From NCBI GenBank assembly GCA_016844515.1, contig JAERMP010000028.1:1-14267 (forward strand): 14,267 nucleotides of DNA, in the 5' to 3' direction. Origin of the DNA: Thermoleophilia bacterium (GTDB lineage Bacteria; Actinomycetota; Thermoleophilia; Gaiellales; Gaiellaceae). Position numbers and translations under genes: made by a program. The notes below the pieces were generated by a model. The model ran no database searches and had not been told where the DNA came from. It saw nothing but the letters and a program-made list of their open reading frames with translations. Positions 7,763 through 13,601 of this stretch are shown in pieces; the first letter of the stretch is position 1, and each line of letters starts with the position of its first letter.

Positions 7763-8787
7763 TGTGCCTCGTCCTTGACGGCGAAAACATGGAAGAACGG
7801 TCCGACGAGCAGTAGCCCCGACCGGACGACCCTGATGCCACGCACCGCGTTGTAGAGGCGCATGAGTCGGCGTTCGAACCCGCGGGCAAAACGTTGCGAG
7901 ACCTCGGGGACGGCGGGCGATTCGATCGTGACGCGAAGGCCCGCGCCTTCGAGAAGCCGCCGCAGCGTACGAGACGAGAGCAAGCGAACGTGGTCATAGG
8001 GTGTCCCGCGCACGCGCTCGACATACCAGCGTGCGGCCCGGCGAGGCAGAAGGCCGACCCCCCAGAGCCGCACGTGCGGCTCCAGACCGAGCGAGTAGCG
8101 GTTCGGAGTTGCGAGGAAGAGCAACCCGCCAGGCGCAAGAACGCGAGCGGACTCGAGGACGAAGAGCCGCTGATCGGCGACATGCTCGACGACGTCGCCG
8201 GCGATGACGAGGTCGAACGCCCCGTCGCCAAAGGGAAGAGCCTCGGCGCAGCAGCAGGCGAGCTCCACGTTCAGGCCGAGCTCCTCCAGCCGCTTTTTCG
8301 CGAGAACAAGCCAGCGCATCGAAACATCACTTGCCACAACGGCACTCTCTCGACGTGCCACGACAGCGGCAAGCGCGGCCGTCCCGCAGCCCACCTCGAG
8401 CACGCGGTCGCCCGGTCCGAGCCGACGCCCAAGCCTGCGCTCGACCGCGTCGACATACGACTCCGCCTGCTCGAGCGCGGCGATGTCTCTCGCAACGAAG
8501 CGCTCGATGAGCTTTTCGGGCTTGTCAGTCATCCGCCAGTGCTCGCGTAGGAGCCCGCCGAGGTCGACGTCCTGCGCGCGTTCGGCGAGCGCCTCGGCAA
8601 TTTGGGCATCTTCGAGCCGGGACGTGTACGGGTCGGAATACTCGAGTCGCAGGTCGGGCATCCCTGCGATGGCTTCGCAACGCCGTCCACAGCCAGGACA
8701 GGTGGACTCCGTCATCCGATCGATCGCGGCTCTACAGGACGGACAGCTGTACGCCGTCGAGCCGGCGGTGGAAACGAGATGGGTCAC
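7759..8787 (-). CDS. class I SAM methyltransferase with N-terminal zinc ribbon
   Basis: A 342-residue protein. An N-terminal zinc ribbon has cysteines 15, 18, 30 and 33 (CPSC and CPGC), followed by a linker (EHWRMTDKPEKLIERFVARDIAAL) and a methyltransferase domain with the SAM motif VLEVGCGTAALA (129-140), an acidic post-motif SDVS, AEALPFGDGAFDLVIAGDVVEHV, and LAPGGLLFLATPNRYSL. This is the usual class I fold. The C-terminus adds a membrane-proximal-looking basic helical segment (FARGFERRLMRLYNAVRGIRVV). The substrate is probably a saccharide or lipid-linked glycan, inferred from context only. The start is a GTG in a GTGA overlap with the glycosyltransferase upstream; an open frame continuing to 9102 is just the shadow of that gene. 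Confidence 0.83.
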   Translation of the reverse strand: MTHLVSTAGSTAYSCPSCRAAIDRMTESTCPGCGRRCEAIAGMPDLRLEYSDPYTSRLEDAQIAEALAERAQDVDLGGLLREHWRMTDKPEKLIERFVARDIAALEQAESYVDAVERRLGRRLGPGDRVLEVGCGTAALAAVVARRESAVVASDVSMRWLVLAKKRLEELGLNVELACCCAEALPFGDGAFDLVIAGDVVEHVADQRLFVLESARVLAPGGLLFLATPNRYSLGLEPHVRLWGVGLLPRRAARWYVERVRGTPYDHVRLLSSRTLRRLLEGAGLRVTIESPAVPEVSQRFARGFERRLMRLYNAVRGIRVVRSGLLLVGPFFHVFAVKDEAQ

Positions 8788-9704
8788 TTCGAGACGTTGC
8801 GACGGGATCCGAGTAGATACGCGACGACTCCCACGGGTACGGAAGCGACACCGGCGAGGTGATGAAGTGCGTGGAGTCCTACACCCGCGACAGCGCGGAG
8901 AGGCCCTTGTCGCCGCCAGAGAAGTGCGTAGAACGATCGATTCAACGCCACGAGGGCCGCGAGCGACGCAACGGCAAGCCGGGGCCTGCGAGCCGCGGCA
9001 CTGACGAAAGCCAGGAACGAAAGACCCGCAGTCAGACGGTGCCTCCACCCGAGATTGAGAGCTCTCGACGGCGCACCGCGCTCCAGGAGGAGGAGCACCC
9101 ACGGAACCCCACGACGCCGCAAGTCGGTCGACAACATCTGGCCGAGACTCCAGCGCTTGAGGTGCGTCCCCTGCAGCCCCGGATCGAGCACGACTTTCCG
9201 CCCATCGTCCGCAAGCCGCATCCCGAGCTCGATGTCCTCCACGGACGGGTGGTGATATCGATCGGCGTCGAACCCTCCGGCGGCAAGAAAGACATCTCGT
9301 CGGATCGCGCCGAGTCCCGCCCAGAAGGTGGACGCTTCACCAGGGGACGACTGGTGCACGAAGTGATGGAGGAGATTGCGAAAGCCCGTGACGACACCGT
9401 CCTCGATCGGTGTGTCGTCGTACGAGCCGAAGACGGCGACGAGACTCGGGTCGGATTGGAAGGCGGCGCGGATCCGTGTAAAGGCGTCGTCGTGGACGAC
9501 GACGTCCGCGTCGATGAAGGCGATGATGTCACCCGATGCCCGCTGAGCCCCTTCGTTCCGTGCAGCGGCAGGACCCGGTGCCGCCGCATCGGTGATGACA
9601 ATGAGCTCGTCCGGCGGCTGCGCAGCGTCGCGAATCGCCGAGACGCACGCGTCGAGGGTGGCCGGCTCGTTCGTCGCCGGAACAATCGCGCTAAGACTGG
9701 CCAC
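8784..9704 (-). CDS. GT2-family glycosyltransferase with membrane tail
   Basis: A 306-residue family 2 glycosyltransferase, first gene of the - strand operon. SLSAIVPATNEPATLDACV is the first GT-A strand, FIDADVVV gives the metal-binding Asp65-x-Asp67, WAGLGAIRRDVFLAAGGFD is the acceptor loop, and SVEDIELGMRL holds the Glu156-Asp157 catalytic pair. QGTHLKRWSLGQM resembles the Q/R-x-x-R/W region of membrane-associated synthases. From about residue 220 to the end there are about three hydrophobic segments, so the enzyme is probably membrane anchored with its active site in the cytoplasm. The GTG at 9704 sits right before the first conserved strand; an ATG start upstream would run into the diverging gene. 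A -10-like box lies 7 nt before this GTG. Confidence 0.85.
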   Translation of the reverse strand: MASLSAIVPATNEPATLDACVSAIRDAAQPPDELIVITDAAAPGPAAARNEGAQRASGDIIAFIDADVVVHDDAFTRIRAAFQSDPSLVAVFGSYDDTPIEDGVVTGFRNLLHHFVHQSSPGEASTFWAGLGAIRRDVFLAAGGFDADRYHHPSVEDIELGMRLADDGRKVVLDPGLQGTHLKRWSLGQMLSTDLRRRGVPWVLLLLERGAPSRALNLGWRHRLTAGLSFLAFVSAAARRPRLAVASLAALVALNRSFYALLWRRQGPLRAVAGVGLHALHHLAGVASVPVGVVAYLLGSRRNVSK

Positions 9705-9711
9705 CGCTCTG

Positions 9712-9717
9712 ATGTTA
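9712..9717 (-). promoter_or_regulatory. -10 box of a probable leaderless promoter
   Basis: On the - strand TAACAT (fits TANNNT) is followed by exactly 7 nt and then the GTG of the glycosyltransferase gene. Transcription would then begin at or next to the start codon, the arrangement of leaderless actinobacterial transcripts. No clear Shine-Dalgarno sequence is present, which agrees. The best -35 candidate, TTGGGG with a 15-nt spacer, is poor. Confidence 0.45.
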
Positions 9718-9756
9718 GTGACAGGCCGAAAACCCCAACCTGGACGAAAGATCGGA

Positions 9757-9785
9757 TTGCCGCCTGACGTGCGCGTCCATAGCCT
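9757..9785 (+). promoter_or_regulatory. possible promoter for the rightward operon
   Basis: TTGCCG (9757-9762) and TAGCCT (9780-9785) are spaced by 17 nt, placing a transcript start a few bases before the deacetylase ATG at 9805. The 100-bp region between the diverging genes (9705-9804) must hold both promoters. The match to consensus is moderate and unproven. Confidence 0.33.
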
Positions 9786-9804
9786 GTTGTGAACGGGAAG
9801 AACG

Positions 9805-10587
9805 ATGCCGCTCATCCTCACCTATCACGCCATCGAGGCGACTCGCTCGCCGTTGTGCTGCGATCCAGGGCTCTTCACGGCGCATGCAGACATCATCGCC
9901 GAGACGCGCTTACGTTCGGTAACCATTCGCGAGCTCGCCAAAGCTCTCGCCGCCGGGATCGCGCAGGACGCAGTGGCGATCACCTTTGACGACGGGTTCG
10001 CGAACGCCGTCGAACACGCGGCGCCGCTTCTCGAAGAGCGCGGCCTGACAGCCACGATCTTCTGCGTCGCTGGACATCTCGGAGGCACGAACGACTGGCC
10101 CAGTGCGCGTGATCGTGGGCCTCGAGCCCGACTGGCCAGCGCGTCGATGCTAGAGGCACTGGCGACCGAGGGCTTCGAGATCGGGTCCCACGGAATGGAG
10201 CATGCCCCGCTCACGGGCGCTTCCGAAGCGACGCTTCTCCAGGAGCTGAGCACCTCCCGCACCGTCCTCGAGGACGCCGTGGGAACAAGCGTCACATCAT
10301 TCGCATACCCCTACGGCGCCCTCCCCGGAGGGGCGGGGCGCAACGCGGTCCGCCAATCCTACGACGCGGCCTGCACAACGGCATTGCGGCGAGTCTCCGC
10401 TGACGACGACCCGCTTCTTCTGCCACGCATCGATGCCCACTACGTGCGAGATCCTGATCTCCTGCGTCGCGCACTCGAGGGCGGACTCCGGGCGTACCTT
10501 CGGGCACGAAGTCTTGGAGCGCGCGGCCGGCGCAGGATCGTCAAGGACTACACCAGAGGGAATCCGCGTCGGAGCCTGTCCGAATGA
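9805..10587 (+). CDS. polysaccharide deacetylase (NodB domain)
   Basis: A 260-residue carbohydrate esterase family 4 type deacetylase. LILTYHAI opens the fold; TFDDGF (60-65) supplies the catalytic base and metal-binding aspartates (Asp62, Asp63). SHGMEH (128-133) gives the two metal-binding histidines, His129 and His133. FAYPYGA (166-172) is the conserved motif 3. It likely removes N- or O-acetyl groups from a sugar residue. There is no signal peptide or membrane segment, so it should act in the cytoplasm on a precursor or lipid-linked intermediate, not on the finished polymer. The C-terminal 40 residues are rich in arginine. It is the first gene of the rightward operon, starting at ATG with only a weak GGGAAG ahead. 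Its TGA overlaps a mini-ORF start as ATGA. Confidence 0.87.
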   Translation: MPLILTYHAIEATRSPLCCDPGLFTAHADIIAETRLRSVTIRELAKALAAGIAQDAVAITFDDGFANAVEHAAPLLEERGLTATIFCVAGHLGGTNDWPSARDRGPRARLASASMLEALATEGFEIGSHGMEHAPLTGASEATLLQELSTSRTVLEDAVGTSVTSFAYPYGALPGGAGRNAVRQSYDAACTTALRRVSADDDPLLLPRIDAHYVRDPDLLRRALEGGLRAYLRARSLGARGRRRIVKDYTRGNPRRSLSE

Positions 10588-10631
10588 CCATGGACGCGGT
10601 GTCGCCGCTCACGCAAGATTGGATGCGATGA
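10584..10631 (+). CDS. 15-codon mini-ORF bridging deacetylase and rfbF
   Basis: A frame reading MTMDAVSPLTQDWMR begins with an ATG overlapping the deacetylase stop (ATGA, 10584-10587) and ends with a TGA overlapping the rfbF ATG (ATGA, 10628-10631). It spans the 40-nt gap completely. Neither gene has a good ribosome binding site at this junction, so a reinitiating ribosome could pass from one gene to the next through it. A coding role for the peptide itself is doubtful; it is listed because the same layout recurs at two later junctions. Confidence 0.25.
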   Translation: MTMDAVSPLTQDWMR

Positions 10632-11401
10632 GGACCGTGATCATGGCGGGAGGCCTCGGCACGCGCTTGGTCGAGGAGACCGAGGTGACGCCCAAGCCGA
10701 TGGTGGAGATCGGCGGCTCACCGATCCTCTGGCACATCATGAAGATCTACGCGGCCTGCGGCTTCAACGAGTTCGTGGTCGCGCTCGGATACAAGGGCAC
10801 AACGATCAAGAACTGGTTTCTCAACTACCAGTACCTCGCAAGCGACCTCAGCATCGGGTTCCGCACCGGGGCGGTCGACCTCCACGACGGCGATCGGGAG
10901 GACTGGCTCGTCCATCTCGTCGATACGGGGCTCCACCCGCAGACCGGGGGCCGGCTAAAGCGCCTCGAGTCCTGGATCCGCGACGGGACGTTCATGATGA
11001 CCTATGGCGACGGGGTCGCGGACGTGGACGTGGGCAAGCTGCTCGAGTTCCACCGGGGCCACGGCAAGCTGGCGACCGTGACGGCGGTGCGACCACCGGC
11101 GCGCTTCGGCGGTCTCAGCTTCGAAGGCGACCACGTCACTCGCTTCGCCGAGAAGCCGCAGATCGGAGAAGGCTGGATCAACGGCGGCTTCTTCGTCCTC
11201 GAGCCGCAGGTGCTCGACTACATCGATGGCGACGACACCAAGTTCGAGCACGAGCCGCTCGAGCGTTTGGCCGAGGCAGGCCAGCTCGTTGCCTACCGGC
11301 ACGAGGGTTTCTGGCAGTGCATGGACACCCTACGGGACGTGCGCCTGCTTCAAAGCCTGTGGGAGAGCGGCGACGTTCCCTGGAAGGTTTGGGACCGGTG
11401 A
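10628..11401 (+). CDS. rfbF: glucose-1-phosphate cytidylyltransferase
   Basis: This 257-residue enzyme joins CTP and glucose-1-phosphate to give CDP-glucose and pyrophosphate, the first step of CDP-3,6-dideoxyhexose synthesis. The family signature is plain: IMAGGLGTRLVEETEVTPKPM (5-25), with Lys23 in PKPM, then EIGGSPILWHIMKIYAACG, and GYKGTTIKNWFLNYQYLASDL, which separates RfbF from other sugar nucleotidyltransferases. FMMTYGDGVADVD holds the metal-binding aspartates and WINGGFFVLEPQVLDYI the sugar site. The length equals that usual for RfbF. The ATG at 10628 starts at the first conserved strand; an in-frame TTG at 10619 is the only near alternative. No CDP-glucose 4,6-dehydratase gene follows, although rfbG is the common neighbour. 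Confidence 0.95.
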   Translation: MRTVIMAGGLGTRLVEETEVTPKPMVEIGGSPILWHIMKIYAACGFNEFVVALGYKGTTIKNWFLNYQYLASDLSIGFRTGAVDLHDGDREDWLVHLVDTGLHPQTGGRLKRLESWIRDGTFMMTYGDGVADVDVGKLLEFHRGHGKLATVTAVRPPARFGGLSFEGDHVTRFAEKPQIGEGWINGGFFVLEPQVLDYIDGDDTKFEHEPLERLAEAGQLVAYRHEGFWQCMDTLRDVRLLQSLWESGDVPWKVWDR

Positions 11402-11457
11402 GGGCCCAGGGGGCGAGGCACGCAGACACACCGCCGCGTAGCGTGTGGACGAGATGA
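11398..11457 (+). CDS. 19-codon mini-ORF bridging rfbF and rfbH
   Basis: A GTG overlapping the rfbF stop (GTGA, 11398-11401) opens a frame that reads through the whole 52-nt gap and stops at a TGA overlapping the rfbH ATG (ATGA, 11454-11457). The peptide is basic and arginine-rich with no recognisable motif. It has the same double-overlap layout as the gap before rfbF. It may be only a ribosome bridge, or chance. Confidence 0.22.
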   Translation: MRAQGARHADTPPRSVWTR

Positions 11458-12776
11458 CGACCCGAGCCGACGAGCTTCGGGCGCAGATCCTCGAGCTCGT
11501 CGAGGAGTACCACGCTGCCCAGTTCGGAAACGGCGAGTTCCGACCCGGCGAATCAACCGTGCTCTACGCGGGACGCGTCTTCGATGCCGACGAGCTGCTT
11601 CATCTCGTCGACTCGTCTCTCGACTTCTGGCTGACCACCGGCCGCTACGCGCAGCGTTTCGAGCGGGAGCTCGCCCGCAAGCTCGGACTCCGGCACGCGC
11701 TCCTGTGCAACTCCGGCTCGTCGGCGAACCTCCTCGCGCTCACTGCGCTCACCTCGCCGAAGCTCGGTGATCGCCAGCTCCGGCCGGGCGACGAGGTGAT
11801 CACTGTCGCGGCCGGCTTTCCCACCACGGTCAACCCGATCGTCCTGAACGGGCTCGTGCCGGTCTTCGTGGATGTCGAGCTGCCGACGTACAACGCGTCG
11901 ATCGAGCAGCTCGCGGCGGCCGTCGGGCCTCGAACCCGCGCGATCATGATGGCCCACACACTTGGCAATCCTTTCGAGGCGGACGCCGTCGTCGAGCTCG
12001 CTAGGCGCCACGACCTCTGGTTTGTCGAGGACAATTGTGACGGACTCGGCTCGACGTACAAGGACAAGCTCACGGGAACATTCGGGGAACTCTCGACCCT
12101 GAGCTTCTACCCGGCTCACCACATCACGATGGGCGAGGGCGGCTGCGTCCTCACGGACCGCCCCGAGCTCAAGGTTCTCGTCGAGTCGTTCCGTGACTGG
12201 GGGCGGGACTGCTGGTGCGAGCCGGGCGAGGACGGCACGTGCGGCAAGCGCTTCGGCTGGCAGCTCGGGGCGCTGCCACACGGCTACGACCACAAGTACA
12301 TCTTCTCCCACGTCGGCTACAACCTGAAGCTGACAGACATGCAGGCGGCGGTCGGCCTCGCCCAGCTCGCAAAGATCCCGTCGTTCGTCGACGCCCGCAA
12401 GCGCAACTGGCGGATCCTGCGCGATGGGCTCGCGCCTTACGAGGAGTTCCTCGTTCTGCCCGAGCCGACACCCGAGAGCGATCCGAGCTGGTTCGGCTTC
12501 ATCGTCACCGTGCGGGAGGACGCGCCGTTCACCCGCGACGAGATCGTGCGGCACCTCGAGGATCGGAAGATCGCGACGCGGCTGCTCTTCGGCGGGAACC
12601 TCACCCGCCAGCCCGCCTACGAGAACGTCGACTTTCGCGTTAGCGGCGACCTTTCCGTCAGCGACACGATCATGGAGCGTGCGTTTTGGATCGGCGTCTA
12701 CCCTGGACTGACCGAGCCGATGCTCGAGTACGTCCTCGATGAGTTTGGAAGCTTCTTCACAGCCCGCCGCGCCTGA
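11454..12776 (+). CDS. rfbH: CDP-4-keto-6-deoxyglucose 3-dehydrase (E1), RfbH
   Basis: A 440-residue member of the DegT/DnrJ/EryC1 PLP family acting as the E1 dehydrase of CDP-3,6-dideoxyhexose synthesis. It removes the C3 hydroxyl from CDP-4-keto-6-deoxyglucose using pyridoxamine phosphate and electrons from an iron-sulfur cluster. In [13 protein letters not shown] the PLP lysine of aminotransferases is replaced by His222, matching His220 of Yersinia E1. Cysteines 195, 253, 255 and 263 form C-x57-C-x-C-x7-C, the spacing of the E1 [2Fe-2S] ligands. [14 protein letters not shown] and [11 protein letters not shown] are further family motifs. The ATG at 11454 is taken; an in-frame GTG at 11445 would add three residues. 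The reductase partner (E3) and rfbG are not in the window. The end overlaps the next gene by 38 nt. Confidence 0.94.
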   Translation: MTTRADELRAQILELVEEYHAAQFGNGEFRPGESTVLYAGRVFDADELLHLVDSSLDFWLTTGRYAQRFERELARKLGLRHALLCNSGSSANLLALTALTSPKLGDRQLRPGDEVITVAAGFPTTVNPIVLNGLVPVFVDVELPTYNASIEQLAAAVGPRTRAIMMAHTLGNPFEADAVVELARRHDLWFVEDNCDGLGSTYKDKLTGTFGELSTLSFYPAHHITMGEGGCVLTDRPELKVLVESFRDWGRDCWCEPGEDGTCGKRFGWQLGALPHGYDHKYIFSHVGYNLKLTDMQAAVGLAQLAKIPSFVDARKRNWRILRDGLAPYEEFLVLPEPTPESDPSWFGFIVTVREDAPFTRDEIVRHLEDRKIATRLLFGGNLTRQPAYENVDFRVSGDLSVSDTIMERAFWIGVYPGLTEPMLEYVLDEFGSFFTARRA

Positions 12777-13515
12777 AGCAGGCGCATTCTTCGACGAGCG
12801 TGCGGAGCGCTACGACCGCGCCTACGACGCCCCGGCGGGCTACGCGCTCCGATCGCGGATGGCCGGAGCGCTGCAGCTGCTCGGCTCCGGGCCCGGAGAG
12901 GCGCTCGACGCCGGCATGGGCGCGGGACGGCTCCTGGCCGAGCTCACGCAGCGCGGCTGGGCCGTGAGCGGCATCGACGCGTCTCGAGAGATGGTGGCTG
13001 CGGCGCGAAGCCGGCTACCCGAAGCGGCATCCCGACTCGTCGAGGGCAAGATCGAGTCTCTTCCGTTTGCGGACGCGTCCTTCGACGCCGTCGTGGCGAC
13101 GGGCGTGCTGGAGTACTCAGAGCTCGAGCGCGCGCTTCGCGAGCTCGCCCGCGTCCTTCGCCCCGGCGGGCTGGCCGTGGTCAGCTACCCGAATCCGGGC
13201 AATCTCTACGGAGTGTGGAAGCTGCGCGTCTGGTACCGATTCCTACGCGCGGCGAGACGCATCGCACGGCGATCCGCGCGGACGTTCCCGCAGGGGTCGC
13301 CTGCCGTCCGACCAGACCGTTTCCCGGTGCTTCTCGAGGTCGCAGGGCTCCAGCCGGAGCGGGTGGAGTACACGAGCTTCCTGATCGTGCCGTCGCCGCT
13401 CGACGAGCTGTTCCAGCGGACGACCGAGCGGCTCGGACGGCAGCTCGAGGGCAGCGGATCGCGGCTCGGTCGGCGTGTCGCAGGCCAGGTCGTCTACGCG
13501 GCTCGAAAGCGGTGA
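12739..13515 (+). CDS. class I SAM-dependent methyltransferase
   Basis: A 258-residue methyltransferase. [25 protein letters not shown] is the usual entry helix. [16 protein letters not shown] (54-69) is the SAM glycine motif, with Met in place of the more common Cys. [14 protein letters not shown] carries the acidic ribose-binding residue, and [22 protein letters not shown] with [20 protein letters not shown] completes motifs II and III. This is the Methyltransf_11-type fold, which covers O-, N- and C-methylation of many small molecules, so the substrate is open; O-methylation of a sugar is a fair guess from context. The ATG lies inside the end of rfbH in another frame (38-nt overlap), implying coupled translation. 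Its stop overlaps a mini-ORF start as GTGA. Confidence 0.82.
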   Translation: MSLEASSQPAAPEAGAFFDERAERYDRAYDAPAGYALRSRMAGALQLLGSGPGEALDAGMGAGRLLAELTQRGWAVSGIDASREMVAAARSRLPEAASRLVEGKIESLPFADASFDAVVATGVLEYSELERALRELARVLRPGGLAVVSYPNPGNLYGVWKLRVWYRFLRAARRIARRSARTFPQGSPAVRPDRFPVLLEVAGLQPERVEYTSFLIVPSPLDELFQRTTERLGRQLEGSGSRLGRRVAGQVVYAARKR

Positions 13516-13601
13516 CGATGCTCCTTGGCCACAGAGGCGGGTACACGACGCTCGCGCGTGACACACGCGACAGAGGTCATTCTCCGACGAGAGCAACGTG
13601 A
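13512..13601 (+). CDS. 29-codon mini-ORF bridging methyltransferase and sulfotransferase
   Basis: A GTG overlapping the methyltransferase stop (GTGA, 13512-13515) opens a frame through the 82-nt gap and ends with a TGA overlapping the sulfotransferase GTG (GTGA, 13598-13601). The peptide begins [17 protein letters not shown]; it is basic and unrecognised. This is the third and longest gap in the operon with this layout, and staying open over 30 codons makes it the least trivial case. Confidence 0.27.
   Translation: MTMLLGHRGGYTTLARDTRDRGHSPTRAT
13555..13569. repeat. perfect inverted repeat CGCGTG-ACA-CACGCG
   Basis: Two 6-bp arms around a 3-nt centre lie about 30 bp before the sulfotransferase start, inside the third mini-ORF. 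No T-run follows, so a terminator is unlikely. It could be a protein-binding site or an mRNA hairpin near the junction. GC-rich DNA gives such sites by chance at a modest rate. Confidence 0.35.

Noticed and set aside
6662..7855. Long + strand open frame (397 codons) opposite the Gfo/Idh/MocA gene
   Set aside because: Its translation is low-complexity, rich in Arg, Ser and Ala with no motif, and it lies antisense to a protein with clear Rossmann and EKP motifs. GC-rich DNA keeps such antisense frames open.
8788..9102. Extension of the zinc-ribbon methyltransferase to an upstream start at 9102
   Set aside because: It would overlap more than 300 bases of the GT2 gene with an Arg/Pro-rich, unstructured sequence; the GTGA overlap start at 8787 fits.
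8859..9767. Long + strand open frame (302 codons) opposite the GT2 gene
   Set aside because: It is antisense to a gene with DxD and ED motifs, and its translation shows no recognisable domain.
10612..10622. CAAGAT-like -10 box before rfbF
   Set aside because: It does not fit TANNNT, no -35 partner is seen, and rfbF is most simply read from the deacetylase transcript.
11445..11453. GTG at 11445 as the rfbH start
   Set aside because: It is possible, but the ATG at 11454 is the stronger codon and loses only three unconserved residues. The choice also affects the second bridging mini-ORF, so it is recorded.
11553..12554. Long - strand open frame (333 codons) opposite rfbH
   Set aside because: It is the antisense shadow of a strongly recognised gene, with no motif of its own.
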